Source of the DNA: Fervidobacterium pennivorans DSM 9078 | GTDB lineage: Bacteria; Thermotogota; Thermotogae; Thermotogales; Fervidobacteriaceae | Assembly: GCF_000235405.2 (NCBI RefSeq) | Contig: NC_017095.1 | Location: forward strand, 1,265,501-1,329,500 | Direction of reading: 5' to 3' | Length of the DNA: 64,000 nucleotides | Part shown: piece by piece, positions 43,345 to 53,270 of the stretch | How positions within the stretch are numbered: position 1 is the first letter of the stretch | Layout: every line of letters starts with the position of its first letter | Program-made: the position numbers and the translations under genes | The notes under the pieces: model-generated | Told to the model about the DNA's origin: nothing | The model's input: the letters and a program-made list of their open reading frames with translations, nothing else | Database searches by the model: none

Positions 43345-44346
43345 TTACCAGTTTTCCAAGAACCTGATATCGTTTCTCACCAAGTCCCTGATATCTTTCA
43401 CACCGTATTTTACCATTGCGATTCTTTCTATGCCAAGTCCAAACGCAAGTCCGCGCCATTCTTCCGGATCATAACCTACGTTTTTAAATACGTTAGGATG
43501 AACCATTCCTGCACCAAGTACCTCAAACCACCTGTTGTTAAAGTATATATCAACCTCAAAGCTCGGTTCGGTGAATGGGAAGTAACTTGGTCGGAGTCTT
43601 ACCTTAGTATTTTCACCAAGCAGCCTTCTTGCAAATTCTTCCAAGAAATACTTCAAGTGCTTTACTGTAACATCGTGGTCAACGTACAAACCTTCCATCT
43701 GTGTAAACATTGGAAGGTGTGTGGCATCGTAGTCTCTTCTGTAAACCCTACCTGGTGCAACTATTGCAAGAGGTGGTTTCCTTGAGAGCATGGTACGTAT
43801 CTGGACAGGCGAGGTATGTGTTCTTAACATGTACTCGTCGTTGATGTAGAAAGAATCGTGCGCATCACGTGCAGGATGCCATTCTGGAGTGTTGAGCGCA
43901 TCGAAATTAAACCAAGGCTGTTCGATTTCCGGACCTTCAACTACTGAGAAACCCATTGAAATGAATATATCTTCTAATTCTTTCTGGACCTTCGTAATTA
44001 TATGTAAATGTCCACGAGCCCTGCGTGCACCCGGCATTGTTGGATCAACCCAGAGTTTTTTGTAAAGCAGTTGTTTCTCACTTTCCATCAACTGACTTTT
44101 TCTTTCTTCAAGCAAACCTTCTATCTCATCTTTTAGCTCGTTGACAACCTTTCCAAAGTTTGGTCTTTCTTCGGGTGGTAAATCTTTGAGCTTTTTCATC
44201 AGTGAAGTAACAATACCAGATTTTCCCAGGTACTTTACCCTCAAGTCGTTAAGCTGTTTACTATCAGTTGCATTTGAAATCTCGTTTTTTGCATTCTCAA
44301 GTATACTTTTGAGTTCTTCAGAGTATCCGGAATATCCAGAAACCAT
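43345..44346 (-). CDS. pheS: Phenylalanyl-tRNA synthetase alpha subunit
   Basis: 333 residues. N-terminal coiled coil (1-90), then the class II core: motif 1 around [17 protein letters not shown], motif 2 with [10 protein letters not shown] and [16 protein letters not shown], and motif 3 [18 protein letters not shown]. Charges tRNA-Phe with PheT. pheT is not next to it; the downstream neighbour is truB. Confidence 0.95.
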   Translation of the reverse strand: MVSGYSGYSEELKSILENAKNEISNATDSKQLNDLRVKYLGKSGIVTSLMKKLKDLPPEERPNFGKVVNELKDEIEGLLEERKSQLMESEKQLLYKKLWVDPTMPGARRARGHLHIITKVQKELEDIFISMGFSVVEGPEIEQPWFNFDALNTPEWHPARDAHDSFYINDEYMLRTHTSPVQIRTMLSRKPPLAIVAPGRVYRRDYDATHLPMFTQMEGLYVDHDVTVKHLKYFLEEFARRLLGENTKVRLRPSYFPFTEPSFEVDIYFNNRWFEVLGAGMVHPNVFKNVGYDPEEWRGLAFGLGIERIAMVKYGVKDIRDLVRNDIRFLENW

Positions 44347-44377
44347 GTGTATGCCCCCTTGTTCATCTCACAAGAAT

Positions 44378-45211
44378 TTATTTCTCGAATTGCCCGAGCG
44401 TGTAAACAACTAACCCGCCAATAGCAATCCAAAGAAACATTCCAAAAACATTACCTGTCCCATGATAAGCTGGGGTTATGGGATAAAGTGAACCGGCGAT
44501 TAATCCCAGGATAAAGTTCAAAACAGAGAGCTTAGCCTTTTCAAACCAAATCTTCAGAAGTTTCGAAATAGTTCCTATACCTATCAAAACACCTATTCCA
44601 AGAGTAAGTATAAAAAGCAAATCTGAAATCGTGAACCCACCACTGGCAATTTTTGTTAACTTAGACACGGTTTTTATAGCTGCTTCGTAGTACCCCATGA
44701 GCATCAGCAGTAATGAGCCACTAATTCCAGGTAAGACCATCGCCGCTCCCGCAATAACACCAGCAAGAGCTAAAAAGAAATAGCCCAATCCACCTACCAC
44801 GGAAGTTACGTGTGATTGACCACTTTTAAAAAAATACGGAACGACAACTATCAGAAAACCAACCACAAACTCAAAAAAGCGAAATTTAGAAACTTCTTTT
44901 CTGAAATTCCACAAAGAGAAAAGTATAAGCCCAAAGAAAAAACTGTAAGTATAAAACGGGTGGTTTTGAAATGCCCATGTAAGTAATTTACTCCCAGTAA
45001 TAACCCCAATAAGAATTCCTATAGCAAGTGTTGCTATAAAGGCGATATCTTTCCTACTAATCTTAAACTCCATTATGTCGTTTATAACATCGATAAACCT
45101 CTCAAAAATGCCCATTATAACAGCTATTGTTCCACCGCTGATACCTGGAATCACATTCGCCCAACCCATGAACAAACCCGCTATGATTGGTCTAAAAATT
45201 TCATCGTACAT
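44378..45211 (-). CDS. popT: DUF368 membrane protein, undecaprenyl-phosphate translocase (PopT) type
   Basis: 277 residues, about eight membrane helices. MGWANVIPGISGGTIAVIMGIFE and its second copy AGAAMVLPGISGSLLLMLMGYY are the DUF368 repeats. Members (PopT) recycle undecaprenyl phosphate across the membrane for wall synthesis. Overlaps the phosphatase gene upstream by 11 bases and precedes pheS by 31. Confidence 0.82.
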   Translation of the reverse strand: MYDEIFRPIIAGLFMGWANVIPGISGGTIAVIMGIFERFIDVINDIMEFKISRKDIAFIATLAIGILIGVITGSKLLTWAFQNHPFYTYSFFFGLILFSLWNFRKEVSKFRFFEFVVGFLIVVVPYFFKSGQSHVTSVVGGLGYFFLALAGVIAGAAMVLPGISGSLLLMLMGYYEAAIKTVSKLTKIASGGFTISDLLFILTLGIGVLIGIGTISKLLKIWFEKAKLSVLNFILGLIAGSLYPITPAYHGTGNVFGMFLWIAIGGLVVYTLGQFEK

Positions 45212-45836
45212 TCCTGCAGTCCTCCTGTATAACCACTTTTTGGTTTACTTCAATCGCTGTCAGTTTCCCACCGTACACACATCCTGTATCGATTCCTATT
45301 TTATCTTCATCAAAATATACCTCTTCAAAGGGCGTGTGACCAAAAACAACTACAAAGCCCAGGTTATGTCTTTTAAGTATAAACTCTTCCCTAATCCATA
45401 TCAAATCCCTTGGCTCCTGTTTCTCAATTGGCACATTTGGTCTAACGCCACCATGGACAAATAGATATTTCCCTTCGATGTGGTAGTATTTAGTATTTCT
45501 GTAGAAGCTCATGTGCTCCTCGTTCGTTTCTAATTGAATAAGATTTCCGTAACTTCTAATTGTTGCCTGTGCTCCGTTTAAGTTCCATAAAAAGATATCA
45601 TCGTTATTATCGATAACATCAAGCAACATCTGTTCGTGGTTTCCTCTTAAAAACACACACTGCGTCATCTTAGAGAGCAGGAGCAAAAAATCAACAACTC
45701 CCTTCGCATCGGGCCCTCTGTCTATATAATCACCCAGGAAGATTAACTTATCGTGCTCACTCGGTGATATTCTTTCTATCACTCTTTCCAAAGCTCTCAA
45801 ACAACCATGAATATCACCTATTGCCCATAATCCCAT
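45201..45836 (-). CDS. PPP-family serine/threonine-type metallophosphatase
   Basis: 211 residues. All metal-site motifs are present: GDIHG, GDYIDRGP, RGNHEQM, VHGG, GHTPF. It resembles bacterial PrpA/PrpE-type phosphatases, which act on phosphoproteins or diadenosine tetraphosphate. Sits between topA and popT in the same direction. Confidence 0.88.
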   Translation of the reverse strand: MGLWAIGDIHGCLRALERVIERISPSEHDKLIFLGDYIDRGPDAKGVVDFLLLLSKMTQCVFLRGNHEQMLLDVIDNNDDIFLWNLNGAQATIRSYGNLIQLETNEEHMSFYRNTKYYHIEGKYLFVHGGVRPNVPIEKQEPRDLIWIREEFILKRHNLGFVVVFGHTPFEEVYFDEDKIGIDTGCVYGGKLTAIEVNQKVVIQEDCRNVR

Positions 45837-45863
45837 TTAACCGAACTCCTCATCGATATTTTG

Positions 45864-47984
45864 TTATTTTTTCTTTTTAGTTTTCGTTGTAGAAGTCTTT
45901 GAATTCTTTGACTTCGAAGTTTGACTCTTCTTGTAAAATCTTTTCTTGCTATAGTTACTCGATGAATTCTTTTCCTGTGTATTACTTTCTTTGTTGATTC
46001 CTTCTTGAATTTCTTGCTCTAATTCGTCCTGTTCGTTTGAATTTTGTTCTTTCACCACATAAAGCTTATTACCATCTATGACTCCGAATATATCCGGTTT
46101 TAAAGCCTTGTTTGCTTTACAATGTGGGCAGTGTAAGTATAGGCCGAACTTTCCAACTTTGAGTTTGTAGTTACCTGAACAGTCTTCACACTGGATATCT
46201 GTATCAAAATCTATAGCAAAAAACTCATTCTTAGCTTTTTCCAAATCCTTGTTGAACTCCTTGAGGAACGTCTTGACAACCTCTTTCCAATCCCTTTTAC
46301 CATTTTCAATTTCGTCGAGGTCCTTTTCCATCTCGGCAGTAAATCCCTTGTCCACTATATCCGGAAACCTTTGCTCAAGATAATGGTTCACGACAAATCC
46401 AAGAATTGTAGGAATCAGAGTTTTTCTTTTCTTAACAACGTATCCTCTATCCAAAAGTGTTTGGATAATCGTCGCATACGTGCTTGGTCGACCTATGCCT
46501 TCCGCTTCTAATGTCTTAACGAGTGAAGCTTCCGTGTATCTATCCGGAGGTGTTGTTTGTGATTCTGCTGTTTTAACCTCGACCGAGTATTCTTCATTAA
46601 CCTTAAGTTCCTTATGTTCTTCGCTTAGTTCGTTGTCTAATGTGTAAACTTTTTCAAATCCATCAAATATACGTTCTCTTATACTTGCCTCAAAAACATA
46701 TCTACCACTCTCGAAATCGTAGCTGTACTGTTTGTAAACCGCACTACTCATTTGCGATGCGATGAATCGCTTCCAAATCAGTTCGTATAACTTATGGTGG
46801 TCTTTGTCCAGCAATTCTTTAGCCTTTTCTGGGGTAATATTTATATCAACTGGCCTGATACACTCGTGGGCATCCTGTATTTTTCCTTTGGTCTTCGAGT
46901 TTTTCTTGGAAGTTCCACTTGCACTTCCATTTAGGTATTCTTTTCCGAAATTTTTCAAAATGAACGCTTCTGCTGCCTCTTTCGCTTCATCGGAAACTCT
47001 TGTTGAATCTGTTCTCATGTAGGTTATAAATGCAATGTGCCCTTCTTTTGTATCAACACCTTCGTACAACTCTTGAGCTATTCGCATCGTTTTAGAAACT
47101 GGGAAGCCGAGCTTGCTTGCCGCATCCTGTTGCAATGTACTGGTTATAAACGGTGCAGGTGGATTTTTCTTTACTTCCTTGATATCTACATCCACTAAAC
47201 GCACGCTCTTTACGTTTTTAACCACATCTTTTGCAATATCTTCATTTATATCTGTGGGTTTCACCTTTTTACCATCTATCTTTGTTAAATAAGCCTTCAA
47301 CCCTGCGATATCTATCCAAACTTTGAAATACTTCTGTGGAACAAATCTAAGCCGTTCTCTTTCACGTTCACAGATTATTTTTAGAGCGGCAGATTGTACT
47401 CTCCCTGCACTTTTTGCATCCTTTATGATACGCCAAAGAAGTGGGCTAATCGTATAACCTACTATTCTGTCAAGTACTCTTCTAGCAAGTTGAGCGTTGA
47501 CTTTGTTCATGTCTATCTCCCTTGGGTTCTTAACAGCTTCCTTTATCGCGCGCTCGGTAATTTCGGTGAATGTGATCCTGTTCTTTCCCTTGACTCCAAG
47601 GATTGTTGAGAGATGCCAGGCAATGGCTTCTCCTTCTCTGTCCTGGTCGGAAGCAAGTAACACTTCTTTTCCTGAAGTTATCTTCTTTATCTGCTCAACA
47701 ACACTCTCTTTGCCTGGTATAATCTCAAAATCCAATTTAAGCGAATCAAGGTCCACACCAAACTGTTTCTGTGGAAGGTCACGGATGTGACCTTTTGAAG
47801 ATATGACCTGGTAATCACTTCCAAGGATTCGCTCTATTGTTTTCGCTTTCGCAGGTGACTCAACGATAATAACTTTTCTCTTTTCTGTCTTTGCCTCATC
47901 CTTCTTGTGATATTCCTCTACACCCTGTTGGCTGTTTTGTTTTTCCAAGTCATCTCTTTTGTCTTTGGTCTTGGATTTTGCCAT
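45864..47984 (-). CDS. topA: DNA topoisomerase I
   Basis: 706 residues. Toprim domain: VIIVESPAKAKTIE and ASDQDREGEAIAWHL; active-site Tyr in TYMRTDSTRVSD; GIGRPSTYA follows. One zinc finger (CEDC then CPHC) is present near residue 600. A long Lys/Ser/Asn-rich tail follows. Relaxes negative supercoils. The N-terminal 35 residues are also charged and disordered. ATG 47984 has TAGGTG at suitable distance; the GTG 47993 is less likely. Confidence 0.95.
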   Translation of the reverse strand: MAKSKTKDKRDDLEKQNSQQGVEEYHKKDEAKTEKRKVIIVESPAKAKTIERILGSDYQVISSKGHIRDLPQKQFGVDLDSLKLDFEIIPGKESVVEQIKKITSGKEVLLASDQDREGEAIAWHLSTILGVKGKNRITFTEITERAIKEAVKNPREIDMNKVNAQLARRVLDRIVGYTISPLLWRIIKDAKSAGRVQSAALKIICERERERLRFVPQKYFKVWIDIAGLKAYLTKIDGKKVKPTDINEDIAKDVVKNVKSVRLVDVDIKEVKKNPPAPFITSTLQQDAASKLGFPVSKTMRIAQELYEGVDTKEGHIAFITYMRTDSTRVSDEAKEAAEAFILKNFGKEYLNGSASGTSKKNSKTKGKIQDAHECIRPVDINITPEKAKELLDKDHHKLYELIWKRFIASQMSSAVYKQYSYDFESGRYVFEASIRERIFDGFEKVYTLDNELSEEHKELKVNEEYSVEVKTAESQTTPPDRYTEASLVKTLEAEGIGRPSTYATIIQTLLDRGYVVKKRKTLIPTILGFVVNHYLEQRFPDIVDKGFTAEMEKDLDEIENGKRDWKEVVKTFLKEFNKDLEKAKNEFFAIDFDTDIQCEDCSGNYKLKVGKFGLYLHCPHCKANKALKPDIFGVIDGNKLYVVKEQNSNEQDELEQEIQEGINKESNTQEKNSSSNYSKKRFYKKSQTSKSKNSKTSTTKTKKKK

Positions 47985-48002
47985 AGCTTTCACCTACTTC
48001 CT

Positions 48003-48986
48003 TTATTTAAGGAAAAACCTTCTGCTAAGATTCGAGTCGTATTCACTCCAATCTTTTTCCTTATCCTCCTTGTCTATTATCTGCATCACACGATTAATCT
48101 TGGAATCCATATTTTCAATAAAGTGAAGCACAAGTGCCTCTGGGGTTTTTGGTAACACAGGCGAGCCCCACTCGAATTCACCATGATGGGATGCAATAAG
48201 GTGTTTTAATTTCAAGAACTTCTCATAGGATATTCCCCTTGCCTTTTGAGCTAGCATTTCGATTCCTATGATGATATGCCCCACCAATTCACCTTCCGTT
48301 GTCACTTCTATGCCATTGTAATTAACTGTGTATTCCTTGACCTTTCCAATATCATGTAACAACGCACCTGTCACAAGTAAATCTCTATCAAATTGGTTGT
48401 AAATCCTACAAACACTGTCGACAAGTTTCGCAACGGTCAGCGAGTGTTCCAATAATCCACCTTTATATGCGTGATGTATCCTCATTCCCGCCGGTGAACT
48501 CTTAAACATTTCTACAAAATTTTTGTCCTCAACAAAGAATCTTTGAAGTATTGTTTTGTAATCTTCGTCTCGGATTGTATCAATCAACCTGAGAACCGAT
48601 TTATACATTTCTTCAACATTTTCAGCACTCTTAACAAAACGTTCAATATCGTATTCATTTTCAGAAAGCTTCTTTATAGCGTCCTGTTCGTTTAAGATAT
48701 TTATCTGTACACGCTCCTCGAAATACACAACTTTTCCTCTGACGTTGACAACATGACCAACCTGGAGTTTTTCATCGTTTGCCTCAGCGTTGTACCAATC
48801 AACAGCCCGAATGCTTCCGGTTCTGTCTTCCAACGTTAAAAGCAGGAACTTTTTACCATCTTTTGCTTCTTGGAGTTTTTTGCTCTTAATTTTGTATATT
48901 CCATCGATTTCTTTGTCGATCCAGTTCCGCAGTTCCTCCACATAAGGAGACCTAAGCTTTTCAAGAGTTTCTCTGAATCTGTTCAC
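48003..48986 (-). CDS. yhaM: YhaM-like OB-fold/HD-domain 3'-5' exoribonuclease
   Basis: 327 residues. An OB-fold (about 30-105: FLLLTLEDRTGSIRAVDWYNAE) precedes an HD domain with HHAYKGGLLEHSLTVAKLV, GALLHDIGK and IASHHGEFEWGSP, as in YhaM. Degrades RNA or single-stranded DNA from the 3' end. Overlaps alr by 4 bases upstream and precedes topA by 18. Confidence 0.88.
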   Translation of the reverse strand: MNRFRETLEKLRSPYVEELRNWIDKEIDGIYKIKSKKLQEAKDGKKFLLLTLEDRTGSIRAVDWYNAEANDEKLQVGHVVNVRGKVVYFEERVQINILNEQDAIKKLSENEYDIERFVKSAENVEEMYKSVLRLIDTIRDEDYKTILQRFFVEDKNFVEMFKSSPAGMRIHHAYKGGLLEHSLTVAKLVDSVCRIYNQFDRDLLVTGALLHDIGKVKEYTVNYNGIEVTTEGELVGHIIIGIEMLAQKARGISYEKFLKLKHLIASHHGEFEWGSPVLPKTPEALVLHFIENMDSKINRVMQIIDKEDKEKDWSEYDSNLSRRFFLK

Positions 48987-50077
48987 AATTCCAACCCCTC
49001 GTATTTTCTTGGTACCCGTTCGGAGATTCTGCAGGTTACCTCGTAGTTTATTGTTCCTACTAATTTCGCTATTTCCTCAGCAGTAATTTGATTAGCGCCT
49101 TGCTTGCCAATCAAAACCACCTCATCGCCTATCTTGACGTCTTCCAAGTGGCTAACATCTACCATGAACTGGTCCATACAGACTCTTCCAACAATTGGAC
49201 ACTTTTCCCCGTGTATTAATACATATCCCTTGTTTGATAAGCTTCGCCAATATCCATCAGCGTATCCAACAGGAATGGTTGCAATCCTCATTTCAGTGTA
49301 CGCAGTGAACGTTCGACCGTAACTTACCGTGTCTCCAGGCTGTATGGTTTTTACATGTGAAACAACTGTTTTCCAAGTGAGTACAGGTTTCAATTTATCA
49401 CTCTTGACCGTATCACCTGGTTGTAAACCGTAACTCGCAATACCAACCCTGACGTAATCGAAACAATTGACAACTCTTGATATCCCCGCCCCACTGTTGC
49501 AAACATGTTTTATCTTGACATCCAAATCGAGTTTCGAAAACTCTTCTGCCTGCTTTTGAGTAAATGCCACATCCGACTCTTCCAAACTATCAGCTACAGC
49601 AAAGTGAGTGTAGGCTCCTTCAACCTCAAATCCCGCTTTCCGTGCTGCTTTAACAAATTCTATTGCTTCGGCAGGTGGGATACCCAATCTGCGCATTCCT
49701 GTGTCTATCTTTACATGACACTTTGGTTTGAAAGCTTCTTTCGAATACCGCCAAAGTTGCTCCCAAGAGTAAAGTGTTATGATTATGTTATGCTTGTAAG
49801 CTATTTGAAGCATGTCTGGTTCGATGTAATTAAAAACCAGGATGTTAGACTTTAAACCGTGTTTACGTAATTCAAGGGCTTCTTCTAAAAACGCTACCGC
49901 AAAATAGTCCATTCCTGCCCGTTCCGCTGCTTTGGATAGCACAACCGCACCATGACCATACGCATTTGCTTTAACAACAGGCATGACCTTAGCCGGTGCA
50001 CAATGCTCTTGGAAGAAACGGAGGTTGTCGATATAGTTCCTAACGTTTATCACAGCGTATGTTCTTCGACTTTCCAC
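48983..50077 (-). CDS. alr: Alanine racemase
   Basis: 364 residues. The PLP lysine is in VMPVVKANAYGHGA; the catalytic Tyr in TVSYGRTF; VGRVCMDQFMVDV and the end match the family. Makes D-alanine for peptidoglycan. Starts with GTG, with GGGAGG eight bases upstream. Confidence 0.95.
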   Translation of the reverse strand: MESRRTYAVINVRNYIDNLRFFQEHCAPAKVMPVVKANAYGHGAVVLSKAAERAGMDYFAVAFLEEALELRKHGLKSNILVFNYIEPDMLQIAYKHNIIITLYSWEQLWRYSKEAFKPKCHVKIDTGMRRLGIPPAEAIEFVKAARKAGFEVEGAYTHFAVADSLEESDVAFTQKQAEEFSKLDLDVKIKHVCNSGAGISRVVNCFDYVRVGIASYGLQPGDTVKSDKLKPVLTWKTVVSHVKTIQPGDTVSYGRTFTAYTEMRIATIPVGYADGYWRSLSNKGYVLIHGEKCPIVGRVCMDQFMVDVSHLEDVKIGDEVVLIGKQGANQITAEEIAKLVGTINYEVTCRISERVPRKYEGLEL

Positions 50078-50098
50078 AAGCAGCGCCTCCCAACCCTT

Positions 50099-50470
50099 CT
50101 ATTTACACATCTTTTGCAAATCGTTTGGTAAACTTGATAAAACCACCTGGACACCATCAATAGGCGGTAGTTTGTACACCTTCCATCGCGTTCTTATTTT
50201 TGTTTCAAAAACTCCATCTTCAACTTCAATTATATCACTTAAGGGAACTGAAAAGTATATTGTTGAAATTTTATCCTTTGAAACCTCCAACTTTAATATA
50301 AAACTTTCTATCAAAAAGAAGACAAGCCCAGCATAAGCTGATAAAAGTACAAAGACCATTAAACTTGATAACTGCAAAGAAAAAAGATAGAGCACAACAG
50401 GTGTGCTCAAAATTATCTCTAACAGTATTAAAACTTTATACCACTTCTTTACTCTCAAGACCATACTCAT
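50099..50470 (-). CDS. Membrane protein with PH-like C-terminal domain
   Basis: 123 residues. Two adjacent membrane helices (about 10-55), then a 65-residue beta-rich tail (LEVSKDKISTIYFSVPLSDI...) like the bacterial PH domains of two-helix proteins. No function known. Lies 21 bases before alr in the same direction, just after the rpmB terminator. Confidence 0.5.
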   Translation of the reverse strand: MSMVLRVKKWYKVLILLEIILSTPVVLYLFSLQLSSLMVFVLLSAYAGLVFFLIESFILKLEVSKDKISTIYFSVPLSDIIEVEDGVFETKIRTRWKVYKLPPIDGVQVVLSSLPNDLQKMCK

Positions 50471-50488
50471 CACTCATTCAATTTCAAA

Positions 50489-50513
50489 AAAAGCGGGGTG
50501 TATCCCCGCTTTT
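50489..50513 (-). terminator. Intrinsic terminator after rpmB
   Basis: On the minus strand AAAAGCGGGG and CCCCGCTTTT form a perfect 10-bp stem with a 5-base loop and a run of Ts. It begins within the rpmB stop codon. Confidence 0.87.
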
Positions 50514-50734
50514 TATGCCTCTACTGCTACGGATTGTGATTTACTTACGTACCTTTTGACCTTACCTGCTTTTAAACAGCTTGTACAAACGTTCATCCTT
50601 TTCACAGTTCCGTTTTCAAGTAGAACCCTTACTTTCTGAACATTTGGCTTAAACCATCTGTTCGTGTGTCTGTTGGAGTGGCTGACGTTCTTACCTGCTC
50701 TTGGTTCTTTTCCGCAAATTTCGCACTTTGCCAT
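50513..50734 (-). CDS. rpmB: Ribosomal protein L28
   Basis: 73 residues. [30 protein letters not shown] is typical of the zinc-binding form: CEIC at the start pairs with CTSC near residue 52. Monocistronic, between its own promoter and terminator. Confidence 0.96.
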   Translation of the reverse strand: MAKCEICGKEPRAGKNVSHSNRHTNRWFKPNVQKVRVLLENGTVKRMNVCTSCLKAGKVKRYVSKSQSVAVEA

Positions 50735-50811
50735 GACCGCTTCCTCCTTTATTTTGATTTTAATTACTATATCAATTAAGCCACACTACAGTAGGGACCA
50801 CTACGTGGTAT

Positions 50812-50839
50812 ATTATACCAATTCTCTTTGCAAATTCAA
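50812..50839 (-). promoter_or_regulatory. Promoter of rpmB
   Basis: On the minus strand TTGAAT, 16-base spacer ending TGG, TATAAT: the same extended -10 layout as the rpmH promoter at 32439-32466. Confidence 0.75.
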
Positions 50840-50867
50840 GTAGGATTTTTTGTAGCTTAGGTTAATT

Positions 50868-52283
50868 TTATCTGATTTCTTGGACTTGGACCGTATTTGT
50901 TGTTCCAGGTTTACCCCAAGGAATACCAGCAACAATGACAACTTTATCACCAGGCTGGACAAATCCTAATTCTTTGGCTTTTTTCGTAACCTCCTCTATC
51001 ATCTCATCCGTTGTTAAACTCTTTTCAAGCATTACAGGAACCACGCCCCAAACTAACGATAACCTACAGAACGTTTCATAGGAATTTGTTGCAGCCATTA
51101 TGGGTATCGATGGTTTGTATTTAGAGACATGGATAGCAGTCGCTCCTGTTCCCGTCGCGGTTATTATGAGCTTCGCGTCGATGTTTTTGGCAAGATTAGT
51201 CGCTGCGTAAGAAATCGCACTTGGGAGATCCAAACTCGACGAATACTCTTTTAACCAGTCAAGTCTAAATGTTTCGTACTCTTCCATAAAGGATTCAGTG
51301 TTCTTTGCCACTTCATCCATAACCCGTACAGCTTCGCATGGATACTTACCAATTGAAGTCTCTGCGGAAAGCATTACGGCATCCGTTCCATCTAAAATGG
51401 CGTTCGATATATCAGTTACTTCAGCTCTGGTCGGAGTTGCGCTATTTATCATACTTTCAAGCATTTGGGTTGCGGTAATCACGGGTTTTTTATAAAGATT
51501 CGCAACTTCTATTATCCGCTTCTGAGCAATTGGAACCTGGGCTATGGGAATTTCGACTCCAAGGTCTCCTCGTGCAACCATCACAGCATCCGCCTTAATT
51601 ACAATCTCTTCAAGATTATTTAAAGCTTGTGCGGTCTCTATCTTCGCTACTATAGGGATGTCCGTTAGTCTTTTCGCATCTTCAACATCTTTTGCTTTCC
51701 TAACAAATGAAAGTGCAAAGTAATCTATCCTTTCCTCATTTCCAAGTCTAATAAATTCTTTGTCCCGGTCTGTAATAGATGGTATAGAGATGTCGACACC
51801 TGGAAGGTTGACACCTCTTTTGTGTGTTATCGTTCCACCGCGGTCAATTACGCATATTATAGCTTTTCTGGACTTATCGATGTCCTTAACTGTTAAAGAA
51901 ACTGCTCCATCATTAATTAATATCCTTTCACCAGGTTTGATTTCCTCGTAGAGTTTATCGTAGTTTATCCAAAAGCGTTGTGAATTACCAACAAATTCTT
52001 CGCCACATACAATTTCTACTTCTTTTCCATCCTCGAGTGTTATGTAATCTGTTTCAAACATTCCCGTTCTTATCTTTGGACCAGCTAAGTCTAAGAGTAT
52101 GGCAAATTGATACCCTTTTTCTCTCACCCTCTTTAGCCTTTCAATCCTTTCTCTGTGAACCTCTATTGTCTCGTGCGATGAATTCAACCTGAAGACTTTA
52201 ACCCCACATTCCAAGAGTTTAACAATATTTTCTTCCGATTCGCTCGCAGGTCCAATAGTCGCAACAATCTTTGTTTTTCTCAC
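50868..52283 (-). CDS. pyk: Pyruvate kinase
   Basis: 471 residues from GTG 52283. KTKIVATIGPASES opens the barrel; MVARGDLGVEIP holds the metal and substrate ligands (KIETAQALNNL before it), and ITATQMLESMINSATPTRAEV is the signature. The last 115 residues are the allosteric C domain. Converts PEP and ADP to pyruvate and ATP. The frame is open to 52367, but a TATAAT (52350-52355) lies inside it and GGAGG is seven bases before GTG 52283. Confidence 0.95.
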   Translation of the reverse strand: MRKTKIVATIGPASESEENIVKLLECGVKVFRLNSSHETIEVHRERIERLKRVREKGYQFAILLDLAGPKIRTGMFETDYITLEDGKEVEIVCGEEFVGNSQRFWINYDKLYEEIKPGERILINDGAVSLTVKDIDKSRKAIICVIDRGGTITHKRGVNLPGVDISIPSITDRDKEFIRLGNEERIDYFALSFVRKAKDVEDAKRLTDIPIVAKIETAQALNNLEEIVIKADAVMVARGDLGVEIPIAQVPIAQKRIIEVANLYKKPVITATQMLESMINSATPTRAEVTDISNAILDGTDAVMLSAETSIGKYPCEAVRVMDEVAKNTESFMEEYETFRLDWLKEYSSSLDLPSAISYAATNLAKNIDAKLIITATGTGATAIHVSKYKPSIPIMAATNSYETFCRLSLVWGVVPVMLEKSLTTDEMIEEVTKKAKELGFVQPGDKVVIVAGIPWGKPGTTNTVQVQEIR

Positions 52284-52349
52284 CCTTACACCTCCAATCT
52301 TCTTTTTGCTTGAGAAAGCTTTATATTTTTCAAGTATCGCCTTTTTCAT

Positions 52350-52355
52350 ATTATA
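52350..52355 (-). promoter_or_regulatory. Extended -10 promoter of pyk
   Basis: On the minus strand TGTGGTATAAT, no clear -35. It overlaps the upstream part of the open frame and so rules out the long pyk start. Confidence 0.6.
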
Positions 52356-52370
52356 CCACAAAACCAAAAG

Positions 52371-52406
52371 AAAAAAGCCCGCGACTTATTGCTGTCACGG
52401 GCTTTT
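52371..52406 (-). terminator. Intrinsic terminator after the small membrane protein gene
   Basis: On the minus strand AAAAGCCCG and CGGGCTTTT pair over 9 bases and continue with GTGAC/GCGAC pairing interrupted by one mismatch, followed by TTCTTTT. Confidence 0.8.
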
Positions 52407-52431
52407 CTACCAATTTCTTTTATATGGGTTA

Positions 52432-52869
52432 TTATTCAATGTTCCATTTCATTATACCAACGATAAGAACCACAACGTAAGCCCATGTGATTGAGAAAAG
52501 TGGTATAAGAGCTGCACTCTTCACCCAGAAAAAGTCAACAACGTTTAGGGCAATCATTACCACACTCATTAAGACTGCTTTTCTCATACCTTGTCTAACC
52601 CTCAGCTCACCAAAATCCTTGGCAATGAGGAAAGTAAAAATAGCCAGAATAACGTATGCTACCGGGGATATAGAGAGTCCTAACTTTGAGAAGAAGAGCT
52701 TGAAATCTTCTGAGAAGAAACCAACAGAGATAAGTATGTAAACTCCTGAAACAACGTTTGCAATGTTCATAGACGCCTTTGCCTGCTGTATTACCGCAAG
52801 CAATATAGGCACTGCTAAAACTATGTTTGCTATGAACATCAAAACAGAATACGCATTCACATTCGTCAT
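52432..52869 (-). CDS. Small multi-helix membrane protein
   Basis: 145 residues with four predicted membrane helices (about 5-27, 37-52, 68-86, 97-140) and short loops. Family not recognised. It follows gcvH by 21 bases in the same direction and ends at a terminator. Confidence 0.5.
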   Translation of the reverse strand: MTNVNAYSVLMFIANIVLAVPILLAVIQQAKASMNIANVVSGVYILISVGFFSEDFKLFFSKLGLSISPVAYVILAIFTFLIAKDFGELRVRQGMRKAVLMSVVMIALNVVDFFWVKSAALIPLFSITWAYVVVLIVGIMKWNIE

Positions 52870-52890
52870 TCAAACCACATCCTTATGACC

Positions 52891-53244
52891 TTACAATGTG
52901 GCTTTGTATTCATCTTCCGTCAAAAGCTCGTCAAGTTCCGCAGGATTCGACATTTCTATTTGAACAAGCCAACCTTCACCCTCTGGGTCTTGGTTTATCA
53001 ATTCTGGCGTGGCGTTTACCTTATCGTTGACTGCTACTATCTTACCACTGACTGGTGCATATACATCGCCAGCTGCTTTGACGCTCTCAAGCGATACTAT
53101 TCTTTCTCCCTTTTTAACTTCCTTGCCAACAGCAGGAAGTTCTACGTAAACAATGTCTCCAAGTTGTTCTTGTGCATAGTTTGAAACTCCTACTTTTCCT
53201 GTTTCAGTGTCGATCCATTCATGAGTTTTTGTGTACTTTTTCAT
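52891..53244 (-). CDS. gcvH: Glycine cleavage system H protein
   Basis: 117 residues. The lipoyl-lysine is Lys56 in SLESVKAAGDVYAP; the rest has the biotin/lipoyl barrel with GVSNYAQEQLGDIVYVELP. Carries aminomethyl intermediates between the P, T and L proteins. No other gcv gene is nearby. An insertion sequence now lies 26 bases upstream of its ATG, between it and the likely promoter at 54359-54387; the ribosome site GGGAGG is intact. Confidence 0.93.
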   Translation of the reverse strand: MKKYTKTHEWIDTETGKVGVSNYAQEQLGDIVYVELPAVGKEVKKGERIVSLESVKAAGDVYAPVSGKIVAVNDKVNATPELINQDPEGEGWLVQIEMSNPAELDELLTEDEYKATL

Positions 53245-53262
53245 CCCATCATACCTCCCTTG

Positions 53263-53270
53263 AGCTTTAT
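53263..53270. repeat. Target-site duplication, left copy
   Basis: AGCTTTAT, repeated exactly at 54330-54337, flanking the insertion sequence. An 8-bp duplication is characteristic of the IS6 family. Confidence 0.85.

Noticed and set aside
52284-52367. N-terminal extension of pyruvate kinase
   Set aside because: A TATAAT lies inside it and the conserved family start with its own ribosome site is at 52283.
53245-53270. Glycine riboswitch before gcvH
   Set aside because: The leader is only 26 bases before the IS, and the stretch beyond the IS is a promoter; no riboswitch fold is possible.
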